Shown: positions 42,227 to 54,499, numbered from the stretch's first letter. The stretch: 64,000 nt of DNA from Myxococcota bacterium (GCA_025057315.1 JANWXW010000061.1:62001-126000), one strand, 5' to 3'. Translations and numbers: made by a program. The notes: generated by a model from the sequence alone, not told the origin.

Positions 42227-43821
42227 CGGGTTCGCCCGAACTGCGCGCCGAGGTGGAGATCCACGACCGGCAGCAGATCGAGGTCGAGCTGGCCTATCCG
42301 CTGCTGCGCGACCGCACCTCGGTGTATGTCACCGAGCTGCTGCTGTTTGTACCGCGCAACGTCGGCGTATCCTCCCACAATTACAGCCGCGACAACTTCT
42401 ACGCCGACCTGACAGCTTACCTGCGGCTGGACAGCCCCCGGCTCAGCCTCTCTGAACTCGCGGACCTGTCCTGCGAGCGCTCTCCGCTGCACCACCTGGC
42501 GCGGGCGCTGTCAGCCCTAGAGGCCGACCTACAGGCACGTCTGCCCCAGCCCATCCTGGTGCTCATCAAGCTGTTCGGCCACAGCTTCCGCGAGGCCGTG
42601 GTGGCAGCACGGCAGGCCCTCCAGCAACAGATCGCCGAAGCAGCTGCTGCAAGAGGCAGCCAGCGCGCAGCGGCCCGCGCCGCGCTGCTGGCCTCCCTGC
42701 AGGACATGGCGCAGAACGGACATGTTGCCCTGCGCCGCTTTCGCGCCCTGCGCCGCCGGTTCCAGCCGCTCTCTGGTGCTCGGCCCCAGGTGGTGCGCGA
42801 AACCTTCGAGTACGTAGATGAAAATGCCACCTCGTTTCTCGTCGAGCAGATGGCCGAGGTCGCCAGCGACCTCGGCCGTCAGGCGGCACTACACGACGGC
42901 AGTGGCATGGTGGCCGCTGCCCTGTGCACCCTGCATCGGGAGGCCCGCGAGATAGCGGCCGGGCGCCGCGCCGAGGGCTTTGTCTACCCCAATCCGGCCC
43001 AGCAGCGCACCGCCGAATTTTTTACCTATCGGCGCGGTCAGATCAAAAAGTCCATGCAGCAGGCCTTCTATTTGGAGACGCGCGCCTTGCGCCGCGACCC
43101 CTACGTGCGCAATGCCATCGCCATGGTGGCCGCCGGCCTGGCTGCCATCTGGAGCTTGGTGGCCCAGGTGCCGGCCACGCTGGGTGGCCTGTCCTCTGAA
43201 ACTCAGTTTCTATTTTTGGCCAGCGCCGTGGTGGCCTATATGCTCAAGGACCGCATCAAGGACCTGACCAAGGAGTACCTTGGCCAGCGCTTGCGGCACT
43301 ACGACCATGACAACCGAATCTTGGCTGACAACCTGAGTGTGGTCGGGCTCAAGGGCATCTCTGGCCGGGCGCGTGAGCGCATGCGCTGGACCACACCGGC
43401 GCAGCTTCCCGAGCGCCTGCGCCACCTGAGGGCCCATCCTCGCACCGTCGCCGGTTCGGACATCTCCAGCGAAGAGGTTATCGACTACATACGGACCCTG
43501 ATGCTCAGCCCTGAGCCAGGCTCCGAGTTGCCGCCCGGCTTTGCCCTGCGCGACATCCTGCGTCTGAACTTGCAGCGCTTCATGCTGCGTCTAGATGAAC
43601 CGCTGGATGAGGTCAGCTACTTTGACCTGCGCCGCCAGCGCTTTTTGCGCGTGCAGACGCCCAAAGTCTACCATGTGAACCTGCTCCTGCGCGTATGCGC
43701 CGGCCTGGAGCGCTCCAGGGAGGTGCTGCTGGCGCGCTACCGCATCGTGCTCAACAAGGAGCGCATCCTGCGCATCGAGAAGGTGGCGCTCCACCGCAGA
43801 ACGGGGGACCAGAGTCCCTAG
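42202..43821 (+). CDS. Membrane protein of unknown function coupled to the pseudokinase
   Basis: A 539-residue product with two adjacent membrane segments (about 302-325, NAIAMVAAGLAAIWSLVAQV; about 333-352, FLFLASAVVAYML) between two large soluble parts. The N-terminal part is helical, with long Ala/Arg-rich stretches; the C-terminal part has conserved-looking segments (DLRRQRFLRVQTPKVYHVNL, RYRIVLNKERILRIEKVAL). I do not recognise the family. The 25-nt overlap with the upstream gene strongly suggests that the two proteins are made together, and perhaps work together as an unusual membrane signalling pair. Confidence 0.75.
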   Translation: MAPAAPSVTGSPELRAEVEIHDRQQIEVELAYPLLRDRTSVYVTELLLFVPRNVGVSSHNYSRDNFYADLTAYLRLDSPRLSLSELADLSCERSPLHHLARALSALEADLQARLPQPILVLIKLFGHSFREAVVAARQALQQQIAEAAAARGSQRAAARAALLASLQDMAQNGHVALRRFRALRRRFQPLSGARPQVVRETFEYVDENATSFLVEQMAEVASDLGRQAALHDGSGMVAAALCTLHREAREIAAGRRAEGFVYPNPAQQRTAEFFTYRRGQIKKSMQQAFYLETRALRRDPYVRNAIAMVAAGLAAIWSLVAQVPATLGGLSSETQFLFLASAVVAYMLKDRIKDLTKEYLGQRLRHYDHDNRILADNLSVVGLKGISGRARERMRWTTPAQLPERLRHLRAHPRTVAGSDISSEEVIDYIRTLMLSPEPGSELPPGFALRDILRLNLQRFMLRLDEPLDEVSYFDLRRQRFLRVQTPKVYHVNLLLRVCAGLERSREVLLARYRIVLNKERILRIEKVALHRRTGDQSP

Positions 43822-43914
43822 CCTCCTGCAGGCTGGACCCAGCGCTGTGAGGGGCAAACCCATCAGTCCTCGCTGATGCGCACCCTCCCCACCGAGGGAG
43901 GGCGGAGGCGGGGG

Positions 43915-43932
43915 TTGGCACGGAATATGCTT
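43915..43932 (+). promoter_or_regulatory. Sigma-54-type (-24/-12) promoter
   Basis: TTGGCACGGAATATGCTT matches the -24/-12 consensus TTGGCACG-N4-TTGC at every specified position except one (A for T at the first base of the -12 element), with exact GG-to-GC spacing. The predicted start of transcription is near 43942, just ahead of the glycine-rich gene. Confidence 0.6.
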
Positions 43933-43965
43933 GATGTAACCTCGATGCATACCGCGAGCCCCGTC

Positions 43966-44709
43966 ATGCTGCTGTGGCCCGTTCCCCTGTTCCGCTTTGT
44001 CCGCGATTCTGCTGGCTTTGCCGGTGCCCACAAGGCCCTGCTGGGCTGCCTGGCGTGCGCCGTCGTCTTGAGTGTCGGCACGCTGGTACAGCGCGGCAGC
44101 GGGGGTGCTGGAGAAGGGGCCCGCGCGCGGCTGGGCGAGGCCGGCGGGCTGGGTGCAGGGGGCAGTGGTGACTGGCAGGGGGCCGTCCTTGGCCTGACTT
44201 CGGCTAGCCTGGTGCCAGGCGCGGGTGGTCCTGGCTTCGGCGGGGTCCCGGGTGGCCCGGTCGTCGGGATGGCGGCCAGGGATGCCGTGCCCCTTGTGTC
44301 GGGCGGCTTGCCTGGCGGTGCGCGCGCTGGCCTCTCTCTAGACATCCGCGGTGGCAAGTTAACCGTGTCTGTGGACGGCCTGCCGGGCGGCGGTAAGGCC
44401 TCGGTGTCCGTGGGCCTCCAAGACGGCAAGGTGTCCGGCACGGCCTCGGCCGACAAGATCGGCTTGCCGGGCGGCGGCACTGGCAACTTCTCTCTCGCCT
44501 GGGGGGACGGTAAGGTGTCGGGCACGGCGGAAGTGAGCGGCGTGGGCCTGCCGGGGGGGGCCAAGGGCTCTGGCAGCATCACCGTGTCGGACGGCAAGGT
44601 GTCGGGCCAGGTGAGCGTTACGGACGTGCCCCTACCAGCTGGTGCCCGGGGCGAGGGGACGATCCGAGTCCAGGACGGCCGGGTCACCGGAAGCGCTCGG
44701 ATCCGCTGA
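43966..44709 (+). CDS. Glycine-rich repeat protein with N-terminal membrane segment
   Basis: I place the start at ATG 43966 because the sigma-54-type promoter would begin transcription near 43942; in-frame starts at 43876, 43927 and 43945 exist. One membrane or signal segment (ALLGCLACAVVLSVGTLV) is followed by a Gly-rich linker and then five imperfect repeats of about 28 residues, each starting GLPGG and carrying a DGKVSG core (GLPGGGKASVSVGLQDGKVS). The alternating hydrophobic pattern suggests short beta strands, as in a beta-solenoid or adhesin-like surface fibre. An antisense frame is also open over the region, but the regular repeat favours this strand. No known family recognised. Confidence 0.6.
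   Translation: MLLWPVPLFRFVRDSAGFAGAHKALLGCLACAVVLSVGTLVQRGSGGAGEGARARLGEAGGLGAGGSGDWQGAVLGLTSASLVPGAGGPGFGGVPGGPVVGMAARDAVPLVSGGLPGGARAGLSLDIRGGKLTVSVDGLPGGGKASVSVGLQDGKVSGTASADKIGLPGGGTGNFSLAWGDGKVSGTAEVSGVGLPGGAKGSGSITVSDGKVSGQVSVTDVPLPAGARGEGTIRVQDGRVTGSARIR
44305..44706 (+). repeat. Coding tandem repeats (about 84 bp, five units)
   Basis: GLPGG-type starts recur at codon spacings of 24, 28, 28 and 28 (first unit at 44305). The middle units share a DGKVSG core and GTA/GQV strand ends; the last unit has diverged (LPAGA, DGRVTG). Confidence 0.7.
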
Positions 44710-44724
44710 CGAGCCGACGGTGGT

Positions 44725-44755
44725 TGGTCTTTTCTCCAGGCCGAGGGGAAGGACC
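44725..44755 (+). terminator. Hairpin after the glycine-rich gene
   Basis: TGGTCTTTTCTC (44725-44736) can pair with GGGGAAGGACCA (44744-44755), using several G-T pairs, 16 nt after the stop codon. No T-tract follows. The rest of the gap to 44952 is GC-rich except for an AT-rich stretch at 44912-44950 that may be the promoter of the next gene (CTTACA at 44913-44918, weak -10). Confidence 0.35.
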
Positions 44756-44952
44756 AGCGGCAGGGGCGCGGGGCCCTGGCTCTCACCCCAGGGGAGAGAG
44801 CTGATGGGCCGCATGCCTGTCAAGCCGAGCGGACAGGCACGCAGCGCCCCGCCGGGCTCCTGGCCTGCCTGGTTCTCCAGGGCCTCTTCTGGCGCAAGCA
44901 GAGAAGGCAGCTTACATTATTGATATCTGCAAGCATACCACAATGAGCTGTC

Positions 44953-45399
44953 ATGAGGGCCTTTGTCTGCCCGCGTCTGCCCGGCTTCTGCTTCGCCGAG
45001 ACCCTGTCGGGGCATGTGTTCCTGCAGGGGCAGCGGCGGGCCATGGAGTGCCGCCTGCGCGCCGAGGCCCAGGACATCATGGACCACCTGCGCACCGGCC
45101 GCACTGCCATCGCCGGCGCAGTAGACATCGAGGGCGTGTGCCACAGGGCACCGCTGGCCGGGACCCTGTGGATCCATCTGCCGCGGCGCATCCGCTATGA
45201 GTTCAGCTTCCGCACCGACGACGGTCGCTCGTTGCGCTTCGTCGGTCAGAAGGACATCCGGCTGGTCCATCCGCTGCGCACCTTGACCACCCTGCCAGGC
45301 GAGGTGCACGACAACGGCCGGACGATCGGACTGGCCCGGCTGCACTTTCGCTGGCGCACGCTGCCTGCTTTTTTGGGTAGCTTCCGGCCCCTCTTTTGA
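44953..45399 (+). CDS. Small beta-rich protein of unknown function
   Basis: A 148-residue product beginning [20 protein letters not shown] and containing the pattern [60 protein letters not shown]. The strand-rich arrangement resembles the accessory N-terminal domain found next to some GMC-type oxidoreductases, here as a stand-alone protein; that resemblance is from memory and weak. There is no signal peptide. It is followed after eight bases by queF, so the two are likely co-transcribed, although no functional link is known. Confidence 0.6.
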   Translation: MRAFVCPRLPGFCFAETLSGHVFLQGQRRAMECRLRAEAQDIMDHLRTGRTAIAGAVDIEGVCHRAPLAGTLWIHLPRRIRYEFSFRTDDGRSLRFVGQKDIRLVHPLRTLTTLPGEVHDNGRTIGLARLHFRWRTLPAFLGSFRPLF

Positions 45400-45407
45400 G
45401 CTACAGG

Positions 45408-45773
45408 ATGGCCGTGTCGACTCGGCCGCAGAAACATCTGGAGACGTTTGAGAACCCGCGCCCCGGCCGCGACTACGAGATTGTCTTTGAGTGCCCCGAG
45501 TTTACCTGTCTGTGTCCGCTGACCGGGCAGCCGGACTTCGCTACGCTACACATTCGATATGTGCCGGATCGTCTGTGCGTGGAGCTCAAGTCGCTCAAGC
45601 TGTACTTGTGGTCCTATCGCGATCAGGGTGCCTTTCACGAGCGGGTGACCAACGACATTGCCGACGATCTCATTGCGGCGCTGTCGCCGCGGCGGTTGCG
45701 GGTCGAGGGCGTGTTCAACGTCCGCGGGGGCATCCGCACAACAGTGGTCGTGGAGCACGTTGCTCAGCGATAA
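45408..45773 (+). CDS. queF: NADPH-dependent 7-cyano-7-deazaguanine reductase QueF
   Basis: QueF reduces preQ0 to preQ1 in the queuosine tRNA modification pathway. The 121-residue product is the short, unimodular type. The catalytic Cys36 and Asp43 sit in [16 protein letters not shown], and the NADPH/QueF motif reads [20 protein letters not shown]. The ATG at 45408 is given as start; a GTG at 45414 with AGGA six bases upstream is equally possible. The 3' end overlaps the convergent phosphoesterase gene by ten bases. No other queuosine gene is in the window. Confidence 0.95.
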   Translation: MAVSTRPQKHLETFENPRPGRDYEIVFECPEFTCLCPLTGQPDFATLHIRYVPDRLCVELKSLKLYLWSYRDQGAFHERVTNDIADDLIAALSPRRLRVEGVFNVRGGIRTTVVVEHVAQR

Positions 45774-46606
45774 AGCGGCAGGATCTCGTGGCCCTCGCGC
45801 AGCGCGGCGACAGACTCGTAGCGCGCTCCCAGGTCCAGCTCGAGGATGCGCTTTTTGTCGTCGGGCAGGCCGAAGCTGCTGGCCAGGATGAGCTGCTCCT
45901 GGCCGATGACCTCGTAGCCTTCTACCACCTCGCGGCCGTAGACCATCAGGTGACAGCCAGCCACCTGCAGCACGCGCCGCGCCTCCGGTGGGGAGAGGGA
46001 CCGCGTCCACAGGAGCTTTCCCAGCAGGCGCGCCCGCGGGTCCTGAGACTCCGTCTGCCCCAGAGGCTGCCAGCGACGGTAGTCCAGGTCCTCCAACTCT
46101 TCCAGCTGCGCTGGGGCCTGGCCCGGTGCCCCGTGGCTAAACAGGATGCCGCACGGGGCAATGGCCCACAGGGGCCAACCCGCCAGCCACTGCCGCAGCC
46201 ACTCGGCCACCTCGGCGCCCAGTCGTTGCTCCAGCACCTGCACCTCGTCGGCGGCAAAGCGCGCCGTGTGCGGTCCGCCCACGTGCGCGTGCTCATGGTT
46301 GCCCAGCAGCGCGTGCACCCGCCCCGGGTAGCGCTCCTGCAGCAGCGACAGCTTCATGAGCAACCCGGGGCTTTCATCTCGGTAGTAGCGCCCCAGGCGT
46401 GGGTCCCACTCGCTCTCGGTAAGGTAGGGTCCATGGATGAGGTCTCCGAGCAGGAGCAGGTATCCGTCCGTCGAGAGGCGCTCGAAGCGCGCGACAATCT
46501 GCATGAAGTCGCGGACGTTTCCCCGCAGATCCGTGGCCACCAAGAGGCGCCCTTGGGCTGGCAGCCGCAACAGCTTGGCAGCACTGGGCATTCCGGTTCC
46601 GCTCAC
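45764..46606 (-). CDS. PPP-like metallophosphoesterase with altered first motif
   Basis: A 280-residue product starting at a GTG with AGGA five bases upstream. Calcineurin-like motifs are in order: LVATDLRGN (normally GDxHG; here the His is Arg28), [10 protein letters not shown] (GDxxxRG-like), [12 protein letters not shown] (GNHE) and [10 protein letters not shown] (HG). A later [10 protein letters not shown] replaces the usual GHT/GHxH end. The loss of the first His ligand suggests altered metal binding. Family members dephosphorylate Ser/Thr/Tyr proteins or dinucleotides; which of these applies cannot be told. It is divergent from secA with 141 bp between. Confidence 0.8.
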   Translation of the reverse strand: MSGTGMPSAAKLLRLPAQGRLLVATDLRGNVRDFMQIVARFERLSTDGYLLLLGDLIHGPYLTESEWDPRLGRYYRDESPGLLMKLSLLQERYPGRVHALLGNHEHAHVGGPHTARFAADEVQVLEQRLGAEVAEWLRQWLAGWPLWAIAPCGILFSHGAPGQAPAQLEELEDLDYRRWQPLGQTESQDPRARLLGKLLWTRSLSPPEARRVLQVAGCHLMVYGREVVEGYEVIGQEQLILASSFGLPDDKKRILELDLGARYESVAALREGHEILPLYR

Positions 46607-46747
46607 CAGATTCCTATCTTATCACCAGGATGGTGTGGGATGGCGTCCCTAATTTCCCGCCCTGGATTTGCCTAGCCTGCTATCGTTGTCTACTAGTCAA
46701 GTCCCCCCCTTGCCCCGAAAAGGCGGGCCCACAGAGCAGCCACGACC

Positions 46748-49819
<3,072 letters not shown>

Positions 49820-49870
49820 CACCGCCGCGCTGCCCCGTCGTCGGGCCGCATGCGGAGGACACCTCGGCTC

Positions 49871-49893
49871 TGAGCTCCTCCCTGGAGGGCTCA
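49871..49893. terminator. Hairpin between convergent secA and universal-stress gene
   Basis: TGAGC-t-CCTC pairs with GAGG-GCTCA across a CCTG loop, giving nine pairs and one bulge, midway in the 117-bp gap between two convergent genes. No T-tract is seen on either strand. Confidence 0.4.
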
Positions 49894-49936
49894 ACCAGGG
49901 GGCAGCAGGATCCAGGGTCGCCCGGATCGGCACAAG

Positions 49937-50404
49937 CTACTGACCCTGCCGGGGGCGACCCTTGGGACGGACGCACAGCACCGAGCAGGGTGCCAGCCGG
50001 ACGACCCGTTCCGTGACCGAGCCGTAGAGCAGGTGGCCGAAGCCGCGTCGGCCGTGGGTGGACATGACAATCAGGTCTGCATCGATCTCTGCAGCGATGC
50101 GGACAATCTCGTCGGCCGGATCGCCATGCTCAACCCGCACCTGGCGGACCGGGCCTTGTGGCAAGGCCGCATCGAGCTGCCGGAGTTGGTCCAGCGCTGC
50201 GGCATGGAGTGCCTGCCGGTACTCGGGGACCTCGAAGTGGATGTTGAACGAGAGCCGGGCCGGGATGTCGGGCAGGTGGCTGAGCACGTGCAACAGGACC
50301 ACGGTGGCGTGCTCCCGGGTGGCCAGTTCCACGGCCGGTCCGAGGGCGTGCTGCGAGGCCTCCGAGAAGTCGATGGGCACCAAGATGGTACGAAGGGGGC
50401 TCAT
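49937..50404 (-). CDS. Universal stress protein (UspA family)
   Basis: The product is 155 residues from the ATG at 50404 (the frame is open to 50569 but without conserved sequence). The UspA fold is clear: SPLRTILVPIDFSEASQHAL, VVLLHVLSHLP, VEHGDPADEIVRIAAEIDAD, and the nucleotide-binding STHGRRGFGHLLYGSVTERV followed by APCSVLCVRP. The Gly-rich loop matches the ATP-binding type. Such proteins are small cytosolic stress or energy sensors. It is convergent with secA and divergent from the FG-GAP lipoprotein gene. Confidence 0.95.
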   Translation of the reverse strand: MSPLRTILVPIDFSEASQHALGPAVELATREHATVVLLHVLSHLPDIPARLSFNIHFEVPEYRQALHAAALDQLRQLDAALPQGPVRQVRVEHGDPADEIVRIAAEIDADLIVMSTHGRRGFGHLLYGSVTERVVRLAPCSVLCVRPKGRPRQGQ

Positions 50405-50567
50405 GATTCGCTGGATCCTCCCACCAGGGGGCAGGGCGAAGCATAGAGCATCTGGGATGCGGCGACGAGTGGTTTGGTGCCCAGGCGGGGGCCCCTCTGG
50501 CGGTTTCTTGGCGGTTCCATTTGGGATCGTGGTTGGCATAGACTGGGCCACGACCGCGGAGGTTCCC

Positions 50568-52739
50568 ATGCGCCGTCTGATTCCGCTGCTCCTGCTCGTC
50601 GTGTCCGTGGACGCATGCAGCCCTAGCTCCCCGGTCGCAGAGGAGCCCTATGAGCGCGACCCGCAGGGCCCCACCGTGGACTTGGGCTCGCCGGGCCCCT
50701 GCCATGCCGACCGAGAGTGTCCGGCCGGCATGCGCTGCTACGAGCGAGCCTGCATTCCGGATCATGGCACCTGCTGCCAGGATGACGACTGTCAGAACGA
50801 CACCCGCTGCAGCGCCCAGCGCACGCGGGAGGGCGGGATGTGCGGCGTGTGCATCCCGTACAAGCCGGGCGAGTTCGATCCGATGTGCCAGGGACAAGGG
50901 TTCTCGGCGATGGAGTTCCGCCCGCCGATGGACCGCTGCAAGTGGCCCCCAGCCGGCATGACCCCGCCGGCGCGCGAGGTGGTCATGACCCCGCTGGTCA
51001 TCGACCTGGACGGGGACGGGAAGCCAGAGATTGTCTTTGCCCCGCAGCAGGGCTCCTCGCCCGCTCGCCTGGTGGCCATCCGTGGCCACAACTGCGCCCC
51101 GCTCTATGATGTGGATGCTGGCCTGCAGGCCTTTGCCCAGCTGGCTGCTGGCGACCTCGATGGGGACCGGCGGCCGGAGATCGTCGGCCTGCTGGCTGGT
51201 GGCGCACAGGGCGGGGGCCGTCGCGTGGCCGTTTTTGCTGGCCAGACAGGACAGAAGCTGGCCGAGAGCGCCACCGCCTACGAGATCAACGGCGCGGGGT
51301 TTGATTGCTCCGGCCCGGCCATCGCAGACCTGGATGGAGACGGAACGCCCGAGATCGTCGTCGCCGCCACCGTGCTGCGCTGGAACAAGCCCATGGGCCG
51401 CCTGGATGTGCTCTGGAGCCGGCCCACCCCAGCTGGCACCTGGGGCACGCTCAGCCTGGCCAACGACATGGACGGCGATGGCAAGCTGGAGGTAGTCACC
51501 GGCACCCGCATCTACGACGGGCTGAGCGGCGCTGACAAAACCCCCTCCGTCATGAATGCGCTGACCATCGGGGGCTATCCGGCCATTGGCGACTTCAACA
51601 AGGACGGCCACCCGGACCTGGTCTTTGTCCAGTCGCAAAACGGCAACCAGCGCGTGGCGGTGGTGGACGTCAAGAACAATGCCTTCCTCATGAACCCCAC
51701 CCCCATTCCAGGCGGCTGGGGCGGTCCGCCCACCGTGGCCGACTTCGATGGCGATGGCAAGCCCGAATTCGGCACCGCCGGTCCCAGCCACTACTATGTC
51801 TTCTCGCTGGACTGCCTGGCCAACCCCCCCCCAGCCAAGTGCCGGGGCAGCCTTCCGGGCGTGCTGTGGCAATCGCAGACCAAGGACCGCTCCTCGGGGG
51901 GAACCGCCAGCAGCGTATTTGACTTCAACGGCGATGGCCGGCCCGAGGTGGTCTACCGCGACGAGTGCTGGCTACGGGTCTACGACGGTCGGGATGGGCG
52001 GACGCTGTTTGCCCGCTCCGTCACCAGCGGCACGGCCCTAGAGATGCCCGTCGTGGCTGACGTGGACAACGACGGCCATGCGGACCTGGTCGTCCCCAGC
52101 GACTCGATCCAGGGCCCGGGCTACTGTCATGATCAGACGCCCGAGCCGGGCACCGGCCTGATGCACACAGGCCCGACGCAGGGCGTCTTTGTGCTGCGCG
52201 ATCCGATGAACCGCTGGATGCCTTCCCGGGCCATGTGGAACCAGCATACGTACCACATCACCAACATCAACGACGACGGCACGCTGCCCCGTCGGGAGCG
52301 CGAGAACTGGCTGATCTTCAACAACTACCGCCAAAACGTGCAGGGCCTGAGCACCATGCCGGTGCCTCAAGGGGACCTGACCGGCCGCGGCATCCAGCCG
52401 GTGGAGCGGGGCGACTGCGTCAAGGTGGAGAAGCTGCATGTGCAGATGTGCAACCGCGGCAGCGCCACCGTGGCCGCCGGCGTGCCAGGGACCTTCTATG
52501 CCATGGACCCAAGAATGGGCGCATCCATGCCCATTTGCACGGCGCGTACCCGGCAGCCCCTGGCTCCTGGCCAGTGCGAGGTTGTAAGCTGCGACTGGCT
52601 CAACCCCCCGCGGGGAAGCAAAGACCTGTGGTTCCGGGCCAACGACGACGGCATGGGGGGACGGCCAGAGGGGCAGTGCAAAAACAAAAATGACCTGGCC
52701 TTCCTGCCGGGGGTAACCTGCACCATGACGCCCGGCTAA
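50568..52739 (+). CDS. FG-GAP/VCBS-repeat lipoprotein
   Basis: The product is 723 residues from the ATG at 50568 with GGAGG six bases upstream. It has a lipoprotein-type signal (LLLLVVSVDAC; Asp at -2 is unusual). A Cys-rich stretch follows (CHADRECPAGMRCYERAC ... CCQDDDCQNDTRC), a pattern common in secreted myxobacterial proteins. Then come six or more FG-GAP-like blades with Ca-binding loops such as DLDGDGKPEI, DLDGDRRPEI, DLDGDGTPEI, DMDGDGKLEV, DFNKDGHPDL and DFDGDGKPEF. The integrin-like propeller suggests surface adhesion or recognition. Its 3' end overlaps the convergent ATP-grasp gene by four bases. Confidence 0.92.
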   Translation: MRRLIPLLLLVVSVDACSPSSPVAEEPYERDPQGPTVDLGSPGPCHADRECPAGMRCYERACIPDHGTCCQDDDCQNDTRCSAQRTREGGMCGVCIPYKPGEFDPMCQGQGFSAMEFRPPMDRCKWPPAGMTPPAREVVMTPLVIDLDGDGKPEIVFAPQQGSSPARLVAIRGHNCAPLYDVDAGLQAFAQLAAGDLDGDRRPEIVGLLAGGAQGGGRRVAVFAGQTGQKLAESATAYEINGAGFDCSGPAIADLDGDGTPEIVVAATVLRWNKPMGRLDVLWSRPTPAGTWGTLSLANDMDGDGKLEVVTGTRIYDGLSGADKTPSVMNALTIGGYPAIGDFNKDGHPDLVFVQSQNGNQRVAVVDVKNNAFLMNPTPIPGGWGGPPTVADFDGDGKPEFGTAGPSHYYVFSLDCLANPPPAKCRGSLPGVLWQSQTKDRSSGGTASSVFDFNGDGRPEVVYRDECWLRVYDGRDGRTLFARSVTSGTALEMPVVADVDNDGHADLVVPSDSIQGPGYCHDQTPEPGTGLMHTGPTQGVFVLRDPMNRWMPSRAMWNQHTYHITNINDDGTLPRRERENWLIFNNYRQNVQGLSTMPVPQGDLTGRGIQPVERGDCVKVEKLHVQMCNRGSATVAAGVPGTFYAMDPRMGASMPICTARTRQPLAPGQCEVVSCDWLNPPRGSKDLWFRANDDGMGGRPEGQCKNKNDLAFLPGVTCTMTPG

Positions 52740-54499
52740 CTGGGGTCCGCTGAGGGCCAGCCGGCACCAGGGAAGGGGCCGATCTCCGCCGCACCCCTGA
52801 GATGGGGAGCAGGGGCAGAGGAGCAGCGGCCGGCCGGAGGCGCTGGCGCCGACAGCAGCGCGTCGACCGCGCTCTGGATGAGGGAATAGCTGGCGGCACA
52901 CTCCTCTACCGTACCCCCGTCTGGGTCTGGCACCTCGGCCAGCAGGTGCAGACGCGGCCGCACCTGTGGGTGGCAGCTCCACAGAAGCCGCCAGCCTTCC
53001 CGGTCGAAGGTCAAGATCGCCTCGGCCCAGGTCAGCATCGCCCCCTCCAGCAGGCGTGCCCGGTGCGACCGCAGGTCCACGCCCTGCCGTGCTGCCGCCT
53101 CTACCGCCGCCCGTGGGCTGGGTCGTCCCGGCTCGGCCTGGTAGCCTGCCGACTGGATGCTACGGTCGGGCCACCGCTGGCGTGCCCAGGCAGCGGCAAA
53201 GGGGCTGCGGTAGATGTTGCCCTTGCAGACAAACAGGATCCGTCTGGCTGAGCCGAGGTGGGCCCGCATCCTGCGCCTCTGGTAGGTGCGCAGCCACGGC
53301 AGCTGGTAGGCGCTCCAGCTCAGCCGGCTTGCGAGGGCTGTGGCCGCCTGCCGTTCGAGCGAGCGCAGCTCAGCCAGCGCGGGCGCCGGGTCGTCCAGCG
53401 TCAGGGTATCGAGGCGTTCCCGTCCCAGGAGCAGGTGTCGCATCTCCAGCAGCAGTCCGGGCAGCCGCCGGTGCAGCTGGCCCGAGCGCAGCTGCTGCCA
53501 CAAAAAGGCGGCATCGCCAGTCAAGTTGCGGGCATAGATGCCGATGCGGTAGCCGGGGGGGAACTCGCGCCGCCCGCGCACCAGCATCTCGTAGAGATAG
53601 AAGGGAAAGTCTGCACCGGCGGCCACGGCCAGCGGGAGCGAACCCCAGAAGCGACCGTTGATCTCCAGCAGCACCCAGGCGCCGCGGCGTCGGTCCTGGC
53701 GGAACTCCACCATGGCCACGCCGGTATATCGCAGCGCGCGCAGCAGTCGCTGGCTGGCTTGCAGCAATTCCCCGTCGAGCGGGACGCTGCAGCGGTAGGA
53801 GCTGCCGCCTCCACCCGGTGGCTCGTGCACCCGCTCGTGCTGAAAGGCATAGAGGATGTCCCCTTCATAGGCGAGTGCCTCGACTCCGACCCCGGTGCCG
53901 GGAACGTCCTCTTGCAGGATCACCTCCACATCGGCCAGTGCGCGGAGCAGGCGCTCCAGCTCTGCCTCGCTGTGCACCCGCCGGACAAGCTGCTTCTGGC
54001 GCAGCGCATGCAAACGAAAAGACGTAACCGGCTTGACCACCAGGGGCAGACCGAGCGTCAGGACGGCCCCGCGCACATCTCCGGCCTGCGCCGGCGTGAT
54101 CTCCCTGGGCACCGGAATGCCCAGCTGCCGGGCCAGCGCAGTGGTCCGTTGCTTGTTGTTGACCAGATCCTGCGTGGCAGCAGGCAGCAGGTACAGCGGC
54201 GCCAGCGTCGCCAGCTCTGCCCGGTTCGCCTGCAGGGGCAGGATGCTTTGGTCGTTGCACGGCACGACCAGGGCAAAGCGGATGCAGGACAGCACCTGGC
54301 GCAGGGCCGCCAGCCACCCGTCCGGATCGAGGTCGTGGTCCGGCAGAGGATGGACTCGCGCCACATAGCGCGATGCCAGCGCCGGTTCTGCCGGGGAGGC
54401 ATGGGCAGCATGGACTTCCAGACCTTGGCGTCCGAGGGACCGGATGACGGCCAGGAAGCTGCGGCTGTCATTTCCGAGCACCAGGACCCTATCTGGCAT
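52736..54499 (-). CDS. ATP-grasp ligase fused to a low-molecular-weight phosphotyrosine phosphatase
   Basis: A 587-residue product. Residues about 1-390 form an ATP-grasp protein of the carbamoyl-phosphate-synthase-like type (VLVLGNDSRSFLAVIRSLG, LVVKPVTSFRLH, VILQEDVPGTGVGVEALAYE, WVLLEINGRFWGSLPLA). Residues about 435-560 are an LMW-PTP (RILFVCKGNIYRSPFAAA with the CX5R loop, EVPDPDGGTVEECAASY with the general-acid Asp), followed by a Pro/Ala tail. ATP-grasp enzymes ligate carboxylates to amines; LMW-PTPs often regulate exopolysaccharide tyrosine kinases. The fusion is unusual. Its start overlaps the deacetylase gene by 11 nt, so a polysaccharide-modifying role is likely. Confidence 0.87.
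   Translation of the reverse strand: MPDRVLVLGNDSRSFLAVIRSLGRQGLEVHAAHASPAEPALASRYVARVHPLPDHDLDPDGWLAALRQVLSCIRFALVVPCNDQSILPLQANRAELATLAPLYLLPAATQDLVNNKQRTTALARQLGIPVPREITPAQAGDVRGAVLTLGLPLVVKPVTSFRLHALRQKQLVRRVHSEAELERLLRALADVEVILQEDVPGTGVGVEALAYEGDILYAFQHERVHEPPGGGGSSYRCSVPLDGELLQASQRLLRALRYTGVAMVEFRQDRRRGAWVLLEINGRFWGSLPLAVAAGADFPFYLYEMLVRGRREFPPGYRIGIYARNLTGDAAFLWQQLRSGQLHRRLPGLLLEMRHLLLGRERLDTLTLDDPAPALAELRSLERQAATALASRLSWSAYQLPWLRTYQRRRMRAHLGSARRILFVCKGNIYRSPFAAAWARQRWPDRSIQSAGYQAEPGRPSPRAAVEAAARQGVDLRSHRARLLEGAMLTWAEAILTFDREGWRLLWSCHPQVRPRLHLLAEVPDPDGGTVEECAASYSLIQSAVDALLSAPAPPAGRCSSAPAPHLRGAAEIGPFPGAGWPSADPS

Noticed and set aside
43863..44786. Pro-rich minus-strand frame opposite the glycine-rich repeat gene
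   Set aside because: Its repeats are the mirror of the plus-strand repeats (Pro from Gly codons). The plus strand has the membrane segment and the promoter-like site. It remains the weaker alternative.
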